Position numbers and translations under genes: made by a program
Shown: in pieces, positions 35,064 through 43,405 of the stretch
How positions within the stretch are numbered: position 1 is the first letter of the stretch
Layout of the letters: each line of letters starts with the position of its first letter
From: an uncultured Clostridia bacterium
GTDB taxonomy: Bacteria; Bacillota; Clostridia; Oscillospirales; Ruminococcaceae
DNA: 64,000 nucleotides
Assembly: GCA_947625735.1 (NCBI GenBank)
Contig: CANQPL010000009.1
Span: forward strand, 20,076-84,075
Direction: 5' to 3'
The notes under the pieces: model-generated
Told to the model about the DNA's origin: nothing
The model's input: only the letters and a program-made list of their open reading frames with translations
Databases searched by the model: none

Positions 35064-35441
35064 TTAAAGAAGCTTTCCTATTTCGCCCAGCATTCCGCTG
35101 TCTTTCAGGGAGTTTATCACTGCAAGGAGCTTCATGAGCTTTACGGCTTTATCTATCCGCTCCTGTTTCGGCTCGGACAGATGAGGTCTCAGGGCGAGAA
35201 GCAGCTGTCTGTTGCTGTCGTTTCCGTCTGCGGCGGATACAGCCTGCATGAGCTTCATCACCGAGCCTATATCTGCTCCGCCGCTCTGCCCCGGGTCAGA
35301 GGCAGAGGTGTCCGACGGGTCTTTTGAGTCGTCGCTCCCCACGCCCTCAGCTTTCAGCATCTGCGCAAGCTCTTTTAGCTGCTGCATACTTTCGGGATCG
35401 GAGAGCACGGAGTTTAGCGCCTTGCCCAGATCTTCGTCCAA
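35064..35441 (-). CDS. Small acidic helical protein of unknown function
   Basis: A 125-aa protein with helical ends and a disordered Asp/Ser/Gly-rich middle (SDDSKDPSDTSASDP). The first helix pattern LGKALNSVLSDPESMQQLKELAQM resembles that of the third small protein of this cluster (SNPKLLEKFMSAPQAQ). TTG start, with AAGGAGG upstream. No known family. Co-directional with the membrane-like protein downstream, so the two are likely partners. Confidence 0.6.
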   Translation of the reverse strand: MDEDLGKALNSVLSDPESMQQLKELAQMLKAEGVGSDDSKDPSDTSASDPGQSGGADIGSVMKLMQAVSAADGNDSNRQLLLALRPHLSEPKQERIDKAVKLMKLLAVINSLKDSGMLGEIGKLL

Positions 35442-35523
35442 CCTTCCTCGCCTCCTTATAAATTGAAAATGCTTTGTGCCGATCTGCTGCCTTTTTCGGA
35501 CAGAGTTCGGGAGCAGGAAAATT

Positions 35524-35734
35524 TATGCCTTGCCGCTGTCTTAAAAGTAAGACCATGGAAATCAATCTTTGCAAAATTGATTTTGGGTAAAGCAAGAAGC
35601 AAGAATAAATTGTCCGCAAAGCGGAAGAGGTAAAAATTGTCGAAAGCATTTTCTTATCTTGCCTCTTGCTTTTTGCCTCTTATTGCCTTGCCGCTGAGAA
35701 AATCAAAAATTGATTTTCTCAGAGTAAGACAGCG
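35524..35734. repeat. Repeat- and hairpin-rich spacer
   Basis: The word TGCCTTGCCGCTG occurs twice (near 35526 and 35683), each time next to a hairpin: TCTTA/TAAGA at the first, and a perfect 12-bp TGAGAAAATCAA / TTGATTTTCTCA (35695-35721) at the second. AAATCAAT...ATTGATTT (35558-35584) and iterated TTGCCTCT words lie between. It looks like a degenerate small repeat element rather than a gene; the 100-aa ORF across it is not supported. Confidence 0.45.
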
Positions 35735-35986
35735 TTACCTTTCGCCCGACAGCTTTTTGTATAGTGCCTGAGCCTGCGGGGCGCTCATGAATTTTTCCAG
35801 CAGTTTGGGATTTGAAAGCACCTGATTGAATTTTTTCGCCTCATCGGGCTTCATGTTTTTCAGCGCATTGTCAAATTTTCCCTGTTCAAGCTCCTTTCTG
35901 AGCTTTTCGGGTGGAATGCCCAGCTTTCCGCTCACAGTTCTGAGCAGTGCGTCAAGGTTCTGAGGGTTTGTGCTGCGAATATCCAT
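35735..35986 (-). CDS. Small helical protein of unknown function
   Basis: An 83-aa, fully helical protein (MDIRSTNPQNLDALL ... LGIPPEKLRKELEQGKFDNALKNM). The ATG at 35986 is chosen for the GGAGG before it; the track start adds 11 residues. Separated from the other two small genes by the repeat-rich spacer. Function unknown; similar small proteins recur near each other in related genomes as far as I recall. Confidence 0.65.
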   Translation of the reverse strand: MDIRSTNPQNLDALLRTVSGKLGIPPEKLRKELEQGKFDNALKNMKPDEAKKFNQVLSNPKLLEKFMSAPQAQALYKKLSGER

Positions 35987-36160
35987 TGTGATCCTCCGAT
36001 CTGCCATAGGGCTTCTCAAAATAATAGCCGCTGTGAACGTGTTTTTAGCGGTCAGTATATTTTATGCAGGCGGGTGCTTTTTTGTGAGCGGTGACGGCTT
36101 TAAAAAATGTAAAAAATTTTATAAAATTAATAAAGTATGCTTTATTTTCCTTTGAAGATA

Positions 36161-36169
36161 TGTTATAAT
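36161..36169 (+). promoter_or_regulatory. Extended -10 promoter of the phosphoesterase operon
   Basis: TGTTATAAT (box 36164-36169) is an extended -10; the -35 region is poor. Confidence 0.5.
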
Positions 36170-36212
36170 GTATTTAAATATTGATGATCATGCTTGATCG
36201 GGAGGTGTTTAT

Positions 36213-36692
36213 GTGCGGATAATTGCAATGGCGGACTCACACGGGAATTTAGACGCTTTGAAGAAAATATTTGAGCAGACCTCTCAAAGCGGGAATATTT
36301 TTGTACATCTGGGTGACGGGCTGAAAGAGCTTGAAACCATTAAAAAAGAGTATACCGCCCTTAACATTCGTGAGGTAGCGGGCAACTGTGATTACAGAAG
36401 CACTGCAAAGGCTTACGATTTCATCTTTGCGGGCGGAGCAAAGATACTTATTACACACGGTCATAAATACGGCGTCAGCTACGGAATGGAGGAGCTTACC
36501 ACTCTTGCACGGGTAAACGGCTGCAATGTTGCGCTTTTCGGTCATACTCACTGCCGATGCAGTGTTTATGAAAACGGGATCTATTTTCTTAATCCGGGCA
36601 GCTGCGCAAGTCCGAGAGATTTCTCAAAGCCGTCCTACGGGTATGTGGATATCACTCCTCAGGGGATACTTACCAATATAGTTGATATTTAA
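36213..36692 (+). CDS. YfcE/MJ0936-type metallophosphoesterase
   Basis: A 159-aa calcineurin-like phosphodiesterase with metal ligands in MADSHGN, LGDG, GNCD, THGH and FGHTHC, all in order. The single-domain size fits the YfcE/MJ0936 group, which hydrolyses phosphodiesters of unknown natural substrate. GTG start with GGGAGGTG 6-7 nt before it. The SGNH gene follows 14 nt later. Confidence 0.92.
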   Translation: MRIIAMADSHGNLDALKKIFEQTSQSGNIFVHLGDGLKELETIKKEYTALNIREVAGNCDYRSTAKAYDFIFAGGAKILITHGHKYGVSYGMEELTTLARVNGCNVALFGHTHCRCSVYENGIYFLNPGSCASPRDFSKPSYGYVDITPQGILTNIVDI

Positions 36693-36706
36693 GCGGTGTT
36701 TATATT

Positions 36707-37969
36707 ATGAAAGCAAGGTTTATTTTTGTTGCTGTTATTATGTCGTTGTCAATGCTTGCTGCCTGTACTAAAAATGAGGAGCCGGTCACGGACAATGAAG
36801 ATGCCCGGACTGCTGTGCAGACAGAGGAAACGGTAAAGGAACCCGAAACAGAGGAGGAATTTCACGCAGCTATGACAGAGCGATCTCTTTACAGCCTCGG
36901 CAATACCGAAAGGCTCAAAAAGGTAATTGAAAAATGCCGCTCGGGTGAAACGGTCACTGCCGCATATATCGGCGGCTCTATCACCGAGGGGCTTACTGCG
37001 GGAAGTGAAAGGTGCTACGCAAGACTTTCCTCACAGTATCTGGCGGAGCATTTCGGCACGGGGGACAATGTGATCTGTGTAAACAAGGGACTTAGCGGCA
37101 CTCCCTCAAATCTGGGAGTTCTGCGCCTTGAACGTGATGTGCTTTCACAGTCTCCCGATATAGTTTTTGTGGAATTTGCCGTAAATGACGGTCAGGACAA
37201 AATAGCTAAGGAATCATACGAATCCCTTGTAAGGACTGCTCTTGAAAGCGAAAGCAAGCCTGCGGTAGTGCTTTTATTTAACGTGATAAAGTCGGGATAT
37301 ACGGCTCAGGCTCACATGAAGGAGATAGGGGAACATTATGACATTCCCATGATCTCCGCTGCGGACGCTCTTACTCCCGAATTTGAGGAGGGCAGACTTA
37401 AATGGGAGGATTATTCCGATGATGAGTCTCACCCCAACGTGTGGGGTCATGAGCTGCTGTGCGAATTTATCGGGAATCTGTTTACAAAAGCAGATGAAGC
37501 AAAAGAGGGAGAGCAGTATTCCGTTCCCGCAGGTTCGAGGTTCGGTTCTCCCTATGAAAATGCAAAGCTCATCACTCCCGAAGCTCCCGAGGCTGAGGGG
37601 ATAAGCCTTTCAGATACGGGAGCGTTTGTGCCGAAAGACGGCGGAGCGGCAGGATTTCCCACATCATGGAAATATGACGGAGAGGGTACTGACCCTTTGA
37701 AATTTACCGTAAATGCCAATGCAGTTTTTGTTATCTATAAAAGGAACAACAGCAGCAGCTTCGGTTCTGTTGATGTTTATCTTAACGGAGAAAAACTCAA
37801 AACCGTTGACACGAATCAGTCTGACGGCTGGGGAGAGGCTTTTTCGGAGCAGATCATCAAATATCAGGGAGTAAAGGAGCTTGAAATAGAGCTGCGCCCC
37901 ACTGAGGAAAGCAAGGGTAAGCAGATAGATATTCTCGGAATTGCCTACTCACAGAATGTTACCTTTTGA
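36707..37969 (+). CDS. SGNH/GDSL-family lipoprotein hydrolase
   Basis: A 420-aa lipoprotein (lipobox LAAC, Cys 20), followed by an acidic linker. The SGNH blocks are present: GGSITEG (catalytic Ser), GLSGT, FAVNDG (Asn) and DESHPNVWGH (Asp, His). The last 120 residues form a beta-rich domain (VFVIYKRNNSSSFGSVDVYLNG) like those in carbohydrate esterases. Likely a cell-surface deacetylase of polysaccharide; exact substrate unknown. Confidence 0.85.
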   Translation: MKARFIFVAVIMSLSMLAACTKNEEPVTDNEDARTAVQTEETVKEPETEEEFHAAMTERSLYSLGNTERLKKVIEKCRSGETVTAAYIGGSITEGLTAGSERCYARLSSQYLAEHFGTGDNVICVNKGLSGTPSNLGVLRLERDVLSQSPDIVFVEFAVNDGQDKIAKESYESLVRTALESESKPAVVLLFNVIKSGYTAQAHMKEIGEHYDIPMISAADALTPEFEEGRLKWEDYSDDESHPNVWGHELLCEFIGNLFTKADEAKEGEQYSVPAGSRFGSPYENAKLITPEAPEAEGISLSDTGAFVPKDGGAAGFPTSWKYDGEGTDPLKFTVNANAVFVIYKRNNSSSFGSVDVYLNGEKLKTVDTNQSDGWGEAFSEQIIKYQGVKELEIELRPTEESKGKQIDILGIAYSQNVTF

Positions 37970-37983
37970 CGGGAGTGATTTGA

Positions 37984-38463
37984 ATGGATATGGATAAGCT
38001 GAGCGAAAGGGCAAAAGCGCTTATATATTCCTGCGGCTACGGCAGACAGCGCTTTATGTCGGAGGATTCCGTGGAGGAGTGCTTTAACTTCTACGAGGAG
38101 GAGGGCTATACTGTAACGGATACGCTCAGGGAGATCATAAACGGATTTTATATGATGTCCATAGGCAAGCTGGGACAGTTTGAAAACGGCGTTTTCATAG
38201 TAAAGGAAAATGCCGATATCGTAAATAAAATGGTGGTCTATCCCGAAAATATCTACGATGCCGCACCGCTTTTCGGGCAGCTTTCAAAGGCTGTGGGGGA
38301 TACGGTCGTACCGCTGGGGCTTTTAAATGAGGATTATCTTGCAATCGGAAACAGCGGCAGGATATACATTATCGGTGATGATGTTTTCATCGGAGGGGAA
38401 TCGTGGGAGGAGTTCCTTAACAATTTTGCGGATAATTTTCCCGCAAAAAAAATATGTGAATGA
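37984..38463 (+). CDS. SUKH-3-like protein (orphan immunity protein?)
   Basis: A 159-aa soluble protein. The pattern of ALIYSCGYGRQRF..., EEEGYTV, then PLGLLNEDYLAIGNSGRIYIIGDDVFIGGESWEEFLNNF at the end resembles the SUKH-3 immunity family (positional 'gw' and 'lavd..GrvY...gd' pattern). SUKH proteins protect against polymorphic toxins, but no toxin gene is near. The family call rests on pattern memory only. It lies 14 nt after the SGNH gene and before a hairpin. Confidence 0.5.
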   Translation: MDMDKLSERAKALIYSCGYGRQRFMSEDSVEECFNFYEEEGYTVTDTLREIINGFYMMSIGKLGQFENGVFIVKENADIVNKMVVYPENIYDAAPLFGQLSKAVGDTVVPLGLLNEDYLAIGNSGRIYIIGDDVFIGGESWEEFLNNFADNFPAKKICE

Positions 38464-38466
38464 TCT

Positions 38467-38550
38467 ACAGCATAGGGACTGCGTTTTGCGGGGAGCTTTC
38501 GGGCTTTGCCGTGCATTTTGGCAGATATGTCCCTATGCTGTTTTTGTTTT
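38467..38550 (+). terminator. Long-range terminator hairpin
   Basis: A perfect 13-bp stem ACAGCATAGGGAC / GTCCCTATGCTGT encloses a 49-nt loop and is followed by a T-rich run (TTTTTGTTTT). It ends the phosphoesterase-SGNH-SUKH transcript. Confidence 0.75.
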
Positions 38551-38619
38551 GCTCAAAAAACGGGGACAATTTTTGTGTAATTTTCACTACATTTTTTTGT
38601 GCAAATTTCATGCATTTTA

Positions 38620-38648
38620 TTGACATTGTCAAAATATTATGATATAAT
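38620..38648 (+). promoter_or_regulatory. Sigma-A promoter with palindromic -35 region
   Basis: TTGACA (38620-38625) and TATAAT (38643-38648), spacer 17 nt. The -35 box is half of a perfect palindrome TTGACA-T-TGTCAA (38620-38632), a possible operator for the downstream NTase/HEPN pair. Confidence 0.75.
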
Positions 38649-38685
38649 ATATTTAGTAATAATAGTTATGAGGGAGTGAGTGCCT

Positions 38686-39003
38686 ATGGCGGAAGCGGAT
38701 AGCGAGCTTATATCGGGTATTGTGTCAAGGGCAGCAGAGCTGTGCGATCCGTTCATGATCTTTCTTGTCTCGAAAAAAAACAATACAAAGGGAGAGCTTA
38801 CGGGTTTTAAGCTGTGCATAGTTATCCCTGACGGAATTGACCCGTCTCTTACAGAGAGAAAGCTGCTTCTCGGCATTGACTGCCCCGTACCCTGCGATTT
38901 TATCGTGTATAATCTGGAGGATTGGGACGAACACTGCGTTGACGACTGCTCCTTCGCCTACAGAGTTGAGAACGGCGGTGAAAAGCTGTATGTCAAGAGG
39001 TAG
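38686..39003 (+). CDS. Nucleotidyltransferase-like (MNT-type) small protein, degenerate
   Basis: A 105-aa protein in the position and size of the MNT partner of HEPN proteins. The fold order fits (helix, FMIFLVSK, then KLCIVIPDG), but the Gly-Ser and the two Asp of the nucleotidyltransferase active site are not there. It probably binds rather than transfers nucleotides. ATG 38686 is taken, with GAGGGAG upstream. It overlaps the HEPN gene by 14 nt. Confidence 0.5.
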   Translation: MAEADSELISGIVSRAAELCDPFMIFLVSKKNNTKGELTGFKLCIVIPDGIDPSLTERKLLLGIDCPVPCDFIVYNLEDWDEHCVDDCSFAYRVENGGEKLYVKR

Positions 39004-39466
39004 CAGAAAGACCGACAGCAAGCGGTATTACGACTGGATCTATCATGCGTGGCTTGACAGAATGGCGGCAGAACGGCTGAAAAACGAGCCTGTGCTTTTT
39101 TATACGGCGGCATTTCATTGTCAGCAGTGTATAGAAAAGGCTCTCAAAGGGTATCTGCTTTTCAAAAGCCGCAAGCTGCTTGACGGACATAACCTGACAT
39201 GGCTGTGCAAGCAGGCTGCCATGATGGACAGCGGCTTTATACAGTGGATCGACGAAAGCGCAGTTCTCAACAGGTATTACATCGAGACCAGGTATCCTGC
39301 CGATATACCGCTGGAGATCGACGCCCGGCAGATGGAGTCTCTGATGACAATGTGCGGGGATATGATGGACTTTATATGCTCCGTTACAAAGTTTGATTTT
39401 AAGAGCTACCATAAAAAGGGCAGGTCAAAGGGGCAGAGCGGTGCGGGAGGTGATATGTCTCAATGA
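38990..39466 (+). CDS. HEPN-domain protein
   Basis: A 158-aa helical protein with the HEPN signature FYTAAFHCQQCIEKALKGYLLF and HNLTWLCKQA. The RxxxxH ribonuclease motif of toxin-type HEPN proteins is not evident. Start ATG 38990 is chosen for the GGCGGTG before it and the overlap with the previous gene; the track start lies far inside that gene. It forms a two-gene module with the NTase-like protein; the amidohydrolase overlaps its end by 4 nt. Confidence 0.75.
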   Translation: MSRGSRKTDSKRYYDWIYHAWLDRMAAERLKNEPVLFYTAAFHCQQCIEKALKGYLLFKSRKLLDGHNLTWLCKQAAMMDSGFIQWIDESAVLNRYYIETRYPADIPLEIDARQMESLMTMCGDMMDFICSVTKFDFKSYHKKGRSKGQSGAGGDMSQ

Positions 39467-40293
39467 TAGATTTTCACACCCATGCATTCCCCGACAGCCT
39501 TGCAAAAAGGGCAGTCGCTTCTTTGCAGGAGGGTGTGCGCAGAGCTGATGAGGGCTTTGACGACACTGCCTTTGCGGACGGTACGGCGGCGGGACTTTGC
39601 GGACTTATGGAAAAAAGCGGGGTTGCTCTTTCGGTGCTGCTTCCTGTGGCGACAAGACCCGGACAGCCTGACAGTATCAACAGGTGGGCGGCGGAGCTTT
39701 CGGAGAAATACCCTCAGATCATTCCCTTCGGAGCGGTTTTTCCCGATGAAAACGCTTTTCGTGAGCTGGAGAACATTGCGGCAAGGGGCTTTAAGGGAAT
39801 AAAGCTCCACGGTGATTTTCAGGGGTTTTATGCAGACGAGCCGAGAATGACGGATATCTACCGCAGATGCGGAGAGCTTGGGCTTATTGTGGTACATCAT
39901 GCGGGCTTTGACTGTGTATCTCCTCATGATATCCATGTTACGCCCGAAAGAATGGCAAATGTGCTTGACAGGGTAAGCGGCGTTACATTTGTGCTTGCTC
40001 ATATGGGCGGTGTGCGCTGCGAGGACAGAGCCGCAGAGCTTCTTGACGGTGCGGAGGGGTTGTATGTGGATACATCCTATTCCGCAGGCAGGATCTCTCC
40101 TGAAAAGATGAGAATGTATATAGACTCATTCGGTGCTGACAGAGTACTTTTTGCATCGGACAGCCCGTGGAACGATCCGTCAGAGGTAGCTGCTCTTATC
40201 GGGGACACAGGGATAAGCGAGAGTGAAAAGGAACTTATTTTTCATTGCAATGCCGAAAGGCTTCTGGGAATTTCCCGAATGGTTACAAATTGA
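39463..40293 (+). CDS. Amidohydrolase family 2 (TIM-barrel metal hydrolase)
   Basis: A 276-aa enzyme with metal ligands in DFHTHAFPD, KLHGDFQG, VVHHAG, VLAHMGG and FASDSPW. The family includes decarboxylases and hydrolases acting on amides or lactones; the substrate is unknown. Its ATG overlaps the HEPN stop and a good GGAGGTGAT site is in front. Third gene of the operon. Why it travels with the HEPN pair is not clear. Confidence 0.88.
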   Translation: MIDFHTHAFPDSLAKRAVASLQEGVRRADEGFDDTAFADGTAAGLCGLMEKSGVALSVLLPVATRPGQPDSINRWAAELSEKYPQIIPFGAVFPDENAFRELENIAARGFKGIKLHGDFQGFYADEPRMTDIYRRCGELGLIVVHHAGFDCVSPHDIHVTPERMANVLDRVSGVTFVLAHMGGVRCEDRAAELLDGAEGLYVDTSYSAGRISPEKMRMYIDSFGADRVLFASDSPWNDPSEVAALIGDTGISESEKELIFHCNAERLLGISRMVTN

Positions 40294-40433
40294 CATAAAA
40301 TGTTACAGAATACACAACCCTTTTCACAGGCTTTACACTTTTTTTAGGGCTTGTGTACAGCTAAAACAGTCTTATTTTGACTTTTTGTATAAAAACACAT
40401 AATAATTGGTTACAATTTGGTTAAATTAACATA

Positions 40434-40462
40434 TTGCTAATTTTTAGTCAAAATGCTATAAT
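40434..40462 (+). promoter_or_regulatory. Sigma-A promoter of the pilus operon
   Basis: TTGCTA (40434-40439), 17-nt spacer, extended -10 TGCTATAAT (box 40457-40462). A leader of about 75 nt precedes pilC. Confidence 0.7.
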
Positions 40463-40542
40463 AATATATATTCGGAATATCGGCTCAGAAAAGGTCGTTT
40501 TTTCGGAATGAAGTTATTGTATTTCGGAGGTGTCACAGCTTA

Positions 40543-41736
40543 ATGAAAACTTATATCTATACGGCTACCGACGTTCAGGGCAACACCGTCAAGAATCAGA
40601 AAATGAACGCCGAAGACGTAAACGACTTCCTCGAAAAGATCCACGAAAAAGGTCTTTTCTGCTCCAGCTACAGGGAAGCCAAAAGCGATGACGGAAAGAG
40701 CATGTACAAATTCTCCACAAAGGATATGTCCTATGACTGCCGTCAGATGTCAGCGATGCTTACCTCGGGTCTTACTCTGGTAAAGGCTCTGGAGATCATG
40801 CAGAGAGAGCAGACAAAAGAGGGTCCCAAGAAGATCTACCGTGAGCTTTACGAATCCGTGCAGAAGGGTACTTCCTTTTCCGATGCGGTCAAGGCGCAGG
40901 ACGGTGCATTCCCCAACTTCTTCATCTCCATGATCGAGGCTGGCGAGACGTCGGGTAACCTTGACGTTGTAATGCAGAAGCTCGAGAAACAGTTCGATAA
41001 CGATGCAAAGCTCAACGGCAAGATCAAAAGCTCGCTCACGTATCCTATTATACTGGGTATCCTCTGCGTTGCTATCGTAATTGGTATGTTCACATTCATC
41101 ATGCCTACATTCAAGGATCTGCTGTCAGAGGAGGACATGAAGGGTCTGACAGGTGCGCTTTTTGCATTTTCCGACTTCATCAAGGCTTACTGGTACATAC
41201 TCGTAGCGGTTGTTCTGTTGGTAGTTTTTGCCATTAGATATGCTCTTAAAGTCCCCGACATCAGATACAAGTTTGACCAGCTTATTACGAAAATGAAGCC
41301 TGTAGGTCCTCTGGTAGTAAAGATCTACACTGCACGCTTCGGTTCTACTCTTGCATCTCTTTATTCATCAGGTATTCCTATGGTTGAATGCCTTGCAAAA
41401 TCCTCCAATATCCTTAACAACAGCTACGTTTCCAAGAAGTTCGAGACGGTCATAGACGAGGTAAAGCAGGGCGAATCCCTGTCGGTGGCTATTCAGAGAA
41501 CAGGCATATTTGAGTCAATGTTCACTTCTATCATCTACGTAGGTGAAGAGGCGGGCGCACTTGATACCATTCTTACAAAATCCGCAGCTTTCTATCAGGA
41601 GGAAGCGGACGAAGCCGTAACAAGACTGGTAGGACTTATCGAGCCTGTCATGATCATCTTCATGGGTGTCTGCGTAGGTCTGGTTATCGCAGGTATCCTC
41701 CCCGCAATCTACAACTCCATGGGCAACATCGCATAA
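40543..41736 (+). CDS. pilC: Type IV pilus inner-membrane platform protein PilC
   Basis: A 397-aa member of the type II secretion F family: two GspF repeats (DCRQMSAMLTSGLTLVKALEIM and FGSTLASLYSSGIPMVECL), three membrane helices, and the conserved GEESGxL-type ends (EAGETSGNLD, VGEEAGALDT). It anchors the motor ATPases PilB and PilT. A GGAGGTG site precedes the ATG. First gene of the pilus operon; codon usage is biased towards frequent codons, suggesting good expression. Confidence 0.95.
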   Translation: MKTYIYTATDVQGNTVKNQKMNAEDVNDFLEKIHEKGLFCSSYREAKSDDGKSMYKFSTKDMSYDCRQMSAMLTSGLTLVKALEIMQREQTKEGPKKIYRELYESVQKGTSFSDAVKAQDGAFPNFFISMIEAGETSGNLDVVMQKLEKQFDNDAKLNGKIKSSLTYPIILGILCVAIVIGMFTFIMPTFKDLLSEEDMKGLTGALFAFSDFIKAYWYILVAVVLLVVFAIRYALKVPDIRYKFDQLITKMKPVGPLVVKIYTARFGSTLASLYSSGIPMVECLAKSSNILNNSYVSKKFETVIDEVKQGESLSVAIQRTGIFESMFTSIIYVGEEAGALDTILTKSAAFYQEEADEAVTRLVGLIEPVMIIFMGVCVGLVIAGILPAIYNSMGNIA

Positions 41737-41825
41737 ATTCCGAAAGGACACTATCGGCTGTACGGGAGGCAGCTCCCGTACATGACGAAAAAATAAATTA
41801 AAAAATAATTTGTGAGGTGACGAGA

Positions 41826-43391
41826 ATGCTTTCATTTGATATTACTGACAGACACGTCCGCATTGTACGCGGTACTGAATCAGGCGGCAGGATAAGGATC
41901 TCATCTGCGTCCTCCATCGACGTTCAGGAGGGTCTGATCGTAAATGGTCATATAAAAGATATTCCGAAAATGGCAACCATCATCAACGACGAGCTTAAGC
42001 AGAGACGTATGGACGATAAAGAGGCAGTTGTTACACTGTCGTCAAACCTTGTTATTTTCAGAGAGCTGCGTATCCCCAAGGCAAAGAGCAGTGCAGAGCT
42101 GCTCACAATGGTAACCAATCAGATGCAGCATACTATGGGTATTGCAGAGGAGTACTCAATTTCCTACTCTATCGCAGGTGAGGTAGAGGAGGAGGGCGTA
42201 CAGGCACTGAAGATTCTGGCTACTGCCTGCCCCTTTGAAGTGGTTGACTGCTTCAGAAAGGTATTCTCCATGCTTTCTATCTCCCTGAAATCCGTATCGG
42301 TATCCTGTAACGCTATAACGAGAATTATCCTCAGCGATAAGAAGATAGCGAACAAGATGCCAATGCTGGTAGTTCAGGTAGACCCCAACTTCGTAAGCCT
42401 TAACCTTTACGAGGACAATCAGCTTTCCTTCTCAAGATTTGCATCTATTGACCCTATCGACTATGATAATTCAGAGGACTATGTTTACGAGGCGGTAAAC
42501 GAGAATATTTACCGTATGCTCCAGTTCCATAAGTCCAGAAATCCCGAAAATCCCATTCAGAATGTTATTTTCTACGGTGATACGGGCGAATACATACGTC
42601 TTACCAACTATCTGGAGGGCATGGATATCTCCACAAGCCTTTTAGGTGTTCCGGGAAATATTTCGGGTTATGAGAATATCGAGTTCCAGGCTTATGCAAA
42701 TGCTATAGGTGCAATGTATCGAAGCGACAGAAAAACAGACCGTATAAATCTCCTTGAAACCGATTCCTCCGCAGGTAAAACCGAGGCAGGCTCCAGCTTC
42801 TTTATTCAGGTAGCAATTGCGGCAGGTCTTTCCGCAGCAGTTGTGGCAGCCGTTTACTTCGGCTTTAATAACCACATCAACAGCAATGATAAGGAAATTG
42901 CCGAGATAGATGAGTGGATGAATGCTCCCGAGCAGGTGCAGCTCAGTGAAGAAGTAGATGCGACCGAGGTAAAGATCGGCAAGGTTGAGCTTTATAAAAC
43001 CGATCTGGATAATGCCGCATACAACTTTGACACCAAGCCTGATTTTACAAAAGAGTTAGTTGAAACTCTGACTGCAACTCTTCAGGAAAATGACTGCGAC
43101 TGGAGAACGCTTACCATTGAATCCGGTCACGTTATGCTGGAATGCTTCACCGAAGAAAATACGAATCCAAACCTTGCAGTAGCAGCAATCTATGATCTTG
43201 ACAGATTTGATAATATTCTTTATACGGGCTTTCAGATTGAGGAAGCCGGCGTAGAAAATGAGATCACCGGCGCTGAATCCACTGTAGGCGGATATACATT
43301 TAATGTAGAATTCGAGCTTCGTCCGAATGAAGTAGAATGGGCAGAGGAAGAAGCACCGGAAGAAACTCCCGATGAAGCTGTAGAGGAATGA
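41826..43391 (+). CDS. PilM-PilN fusion protein
   Basis: A 521-aa protein. The first 310 residues are an actin-like PilM domain (MLSFDITDRHVRIVRG, INAIGAMY-like end). It then continues with INLLE, the usual N-terminal peptide of PilN, a transmembrane helix (about 325-345) and a periplasm-side PilN-like domain to an acidic tail. In most pilus systems PilM binds the cytosolic N-peptide of PilN; here the two are one chain. ATG 41826 is used, since GAGGTG precedes it. PilO follows 14 nt later. Confidence 0.85.
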   Translation: MLSFDITDRHVRIVRGTESGGRIRISSASSIDVQEGLIVNGHIKDIPKMATIINDELKQRRMDDKEAVVTLSSNLVIFRELRIPKAKSSAELLTMVTNQMQHTMGIAEEYSISYSIAGEVEEEGVQALKILATACPFEVVDCFRKVFSMLSISLKSVSVSCNAITRIILSDKKIANKMPMLVVQVDPNFVSLNLYEDNQLSFSRFASIDPIDYDNSEDYVYEAVNENIYRMLQFHKSRNPENPIQNVIFYGDTGEYIRLTNYLEGMDISTSLLGVPGNISGYENIEFQAYANAIGAMYRSDRKTDRINLLETDSSAGKTEAGSSFFIQVAIAAGLSAAVVAAVYFGFNNHINSNDKEIAEIDEWMNAPEQVQLSEEVDATEVKIGKVELYKTDLDNAAYNFDTKPDFTKELVETLTATLQENDCDWRTLTIESGHVMLECFTEENTNPNLAVAAIYDLDRFDNILYTGFQIEEAGVENEITGAESTVGGYTFNVEFELRPNEVEWAEEEAPEETPDEAVEE

Positions 43392-43405
43392 GGTGAATCT
43401 GAATT

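Noticed and set aside
35347-35649. 100-aa minus-strand ORF across the repeat-rich spacer
   Set aside because: It overlaps the small acidic gene out of frame and runs over the hairpins.
37984-38463. Considered as a phosphoesterase or SGNH partner enzyme
   Set aside because: No catalytic motif is visible; the only pattern that fits is the SUKH-like one, given at low confidence.
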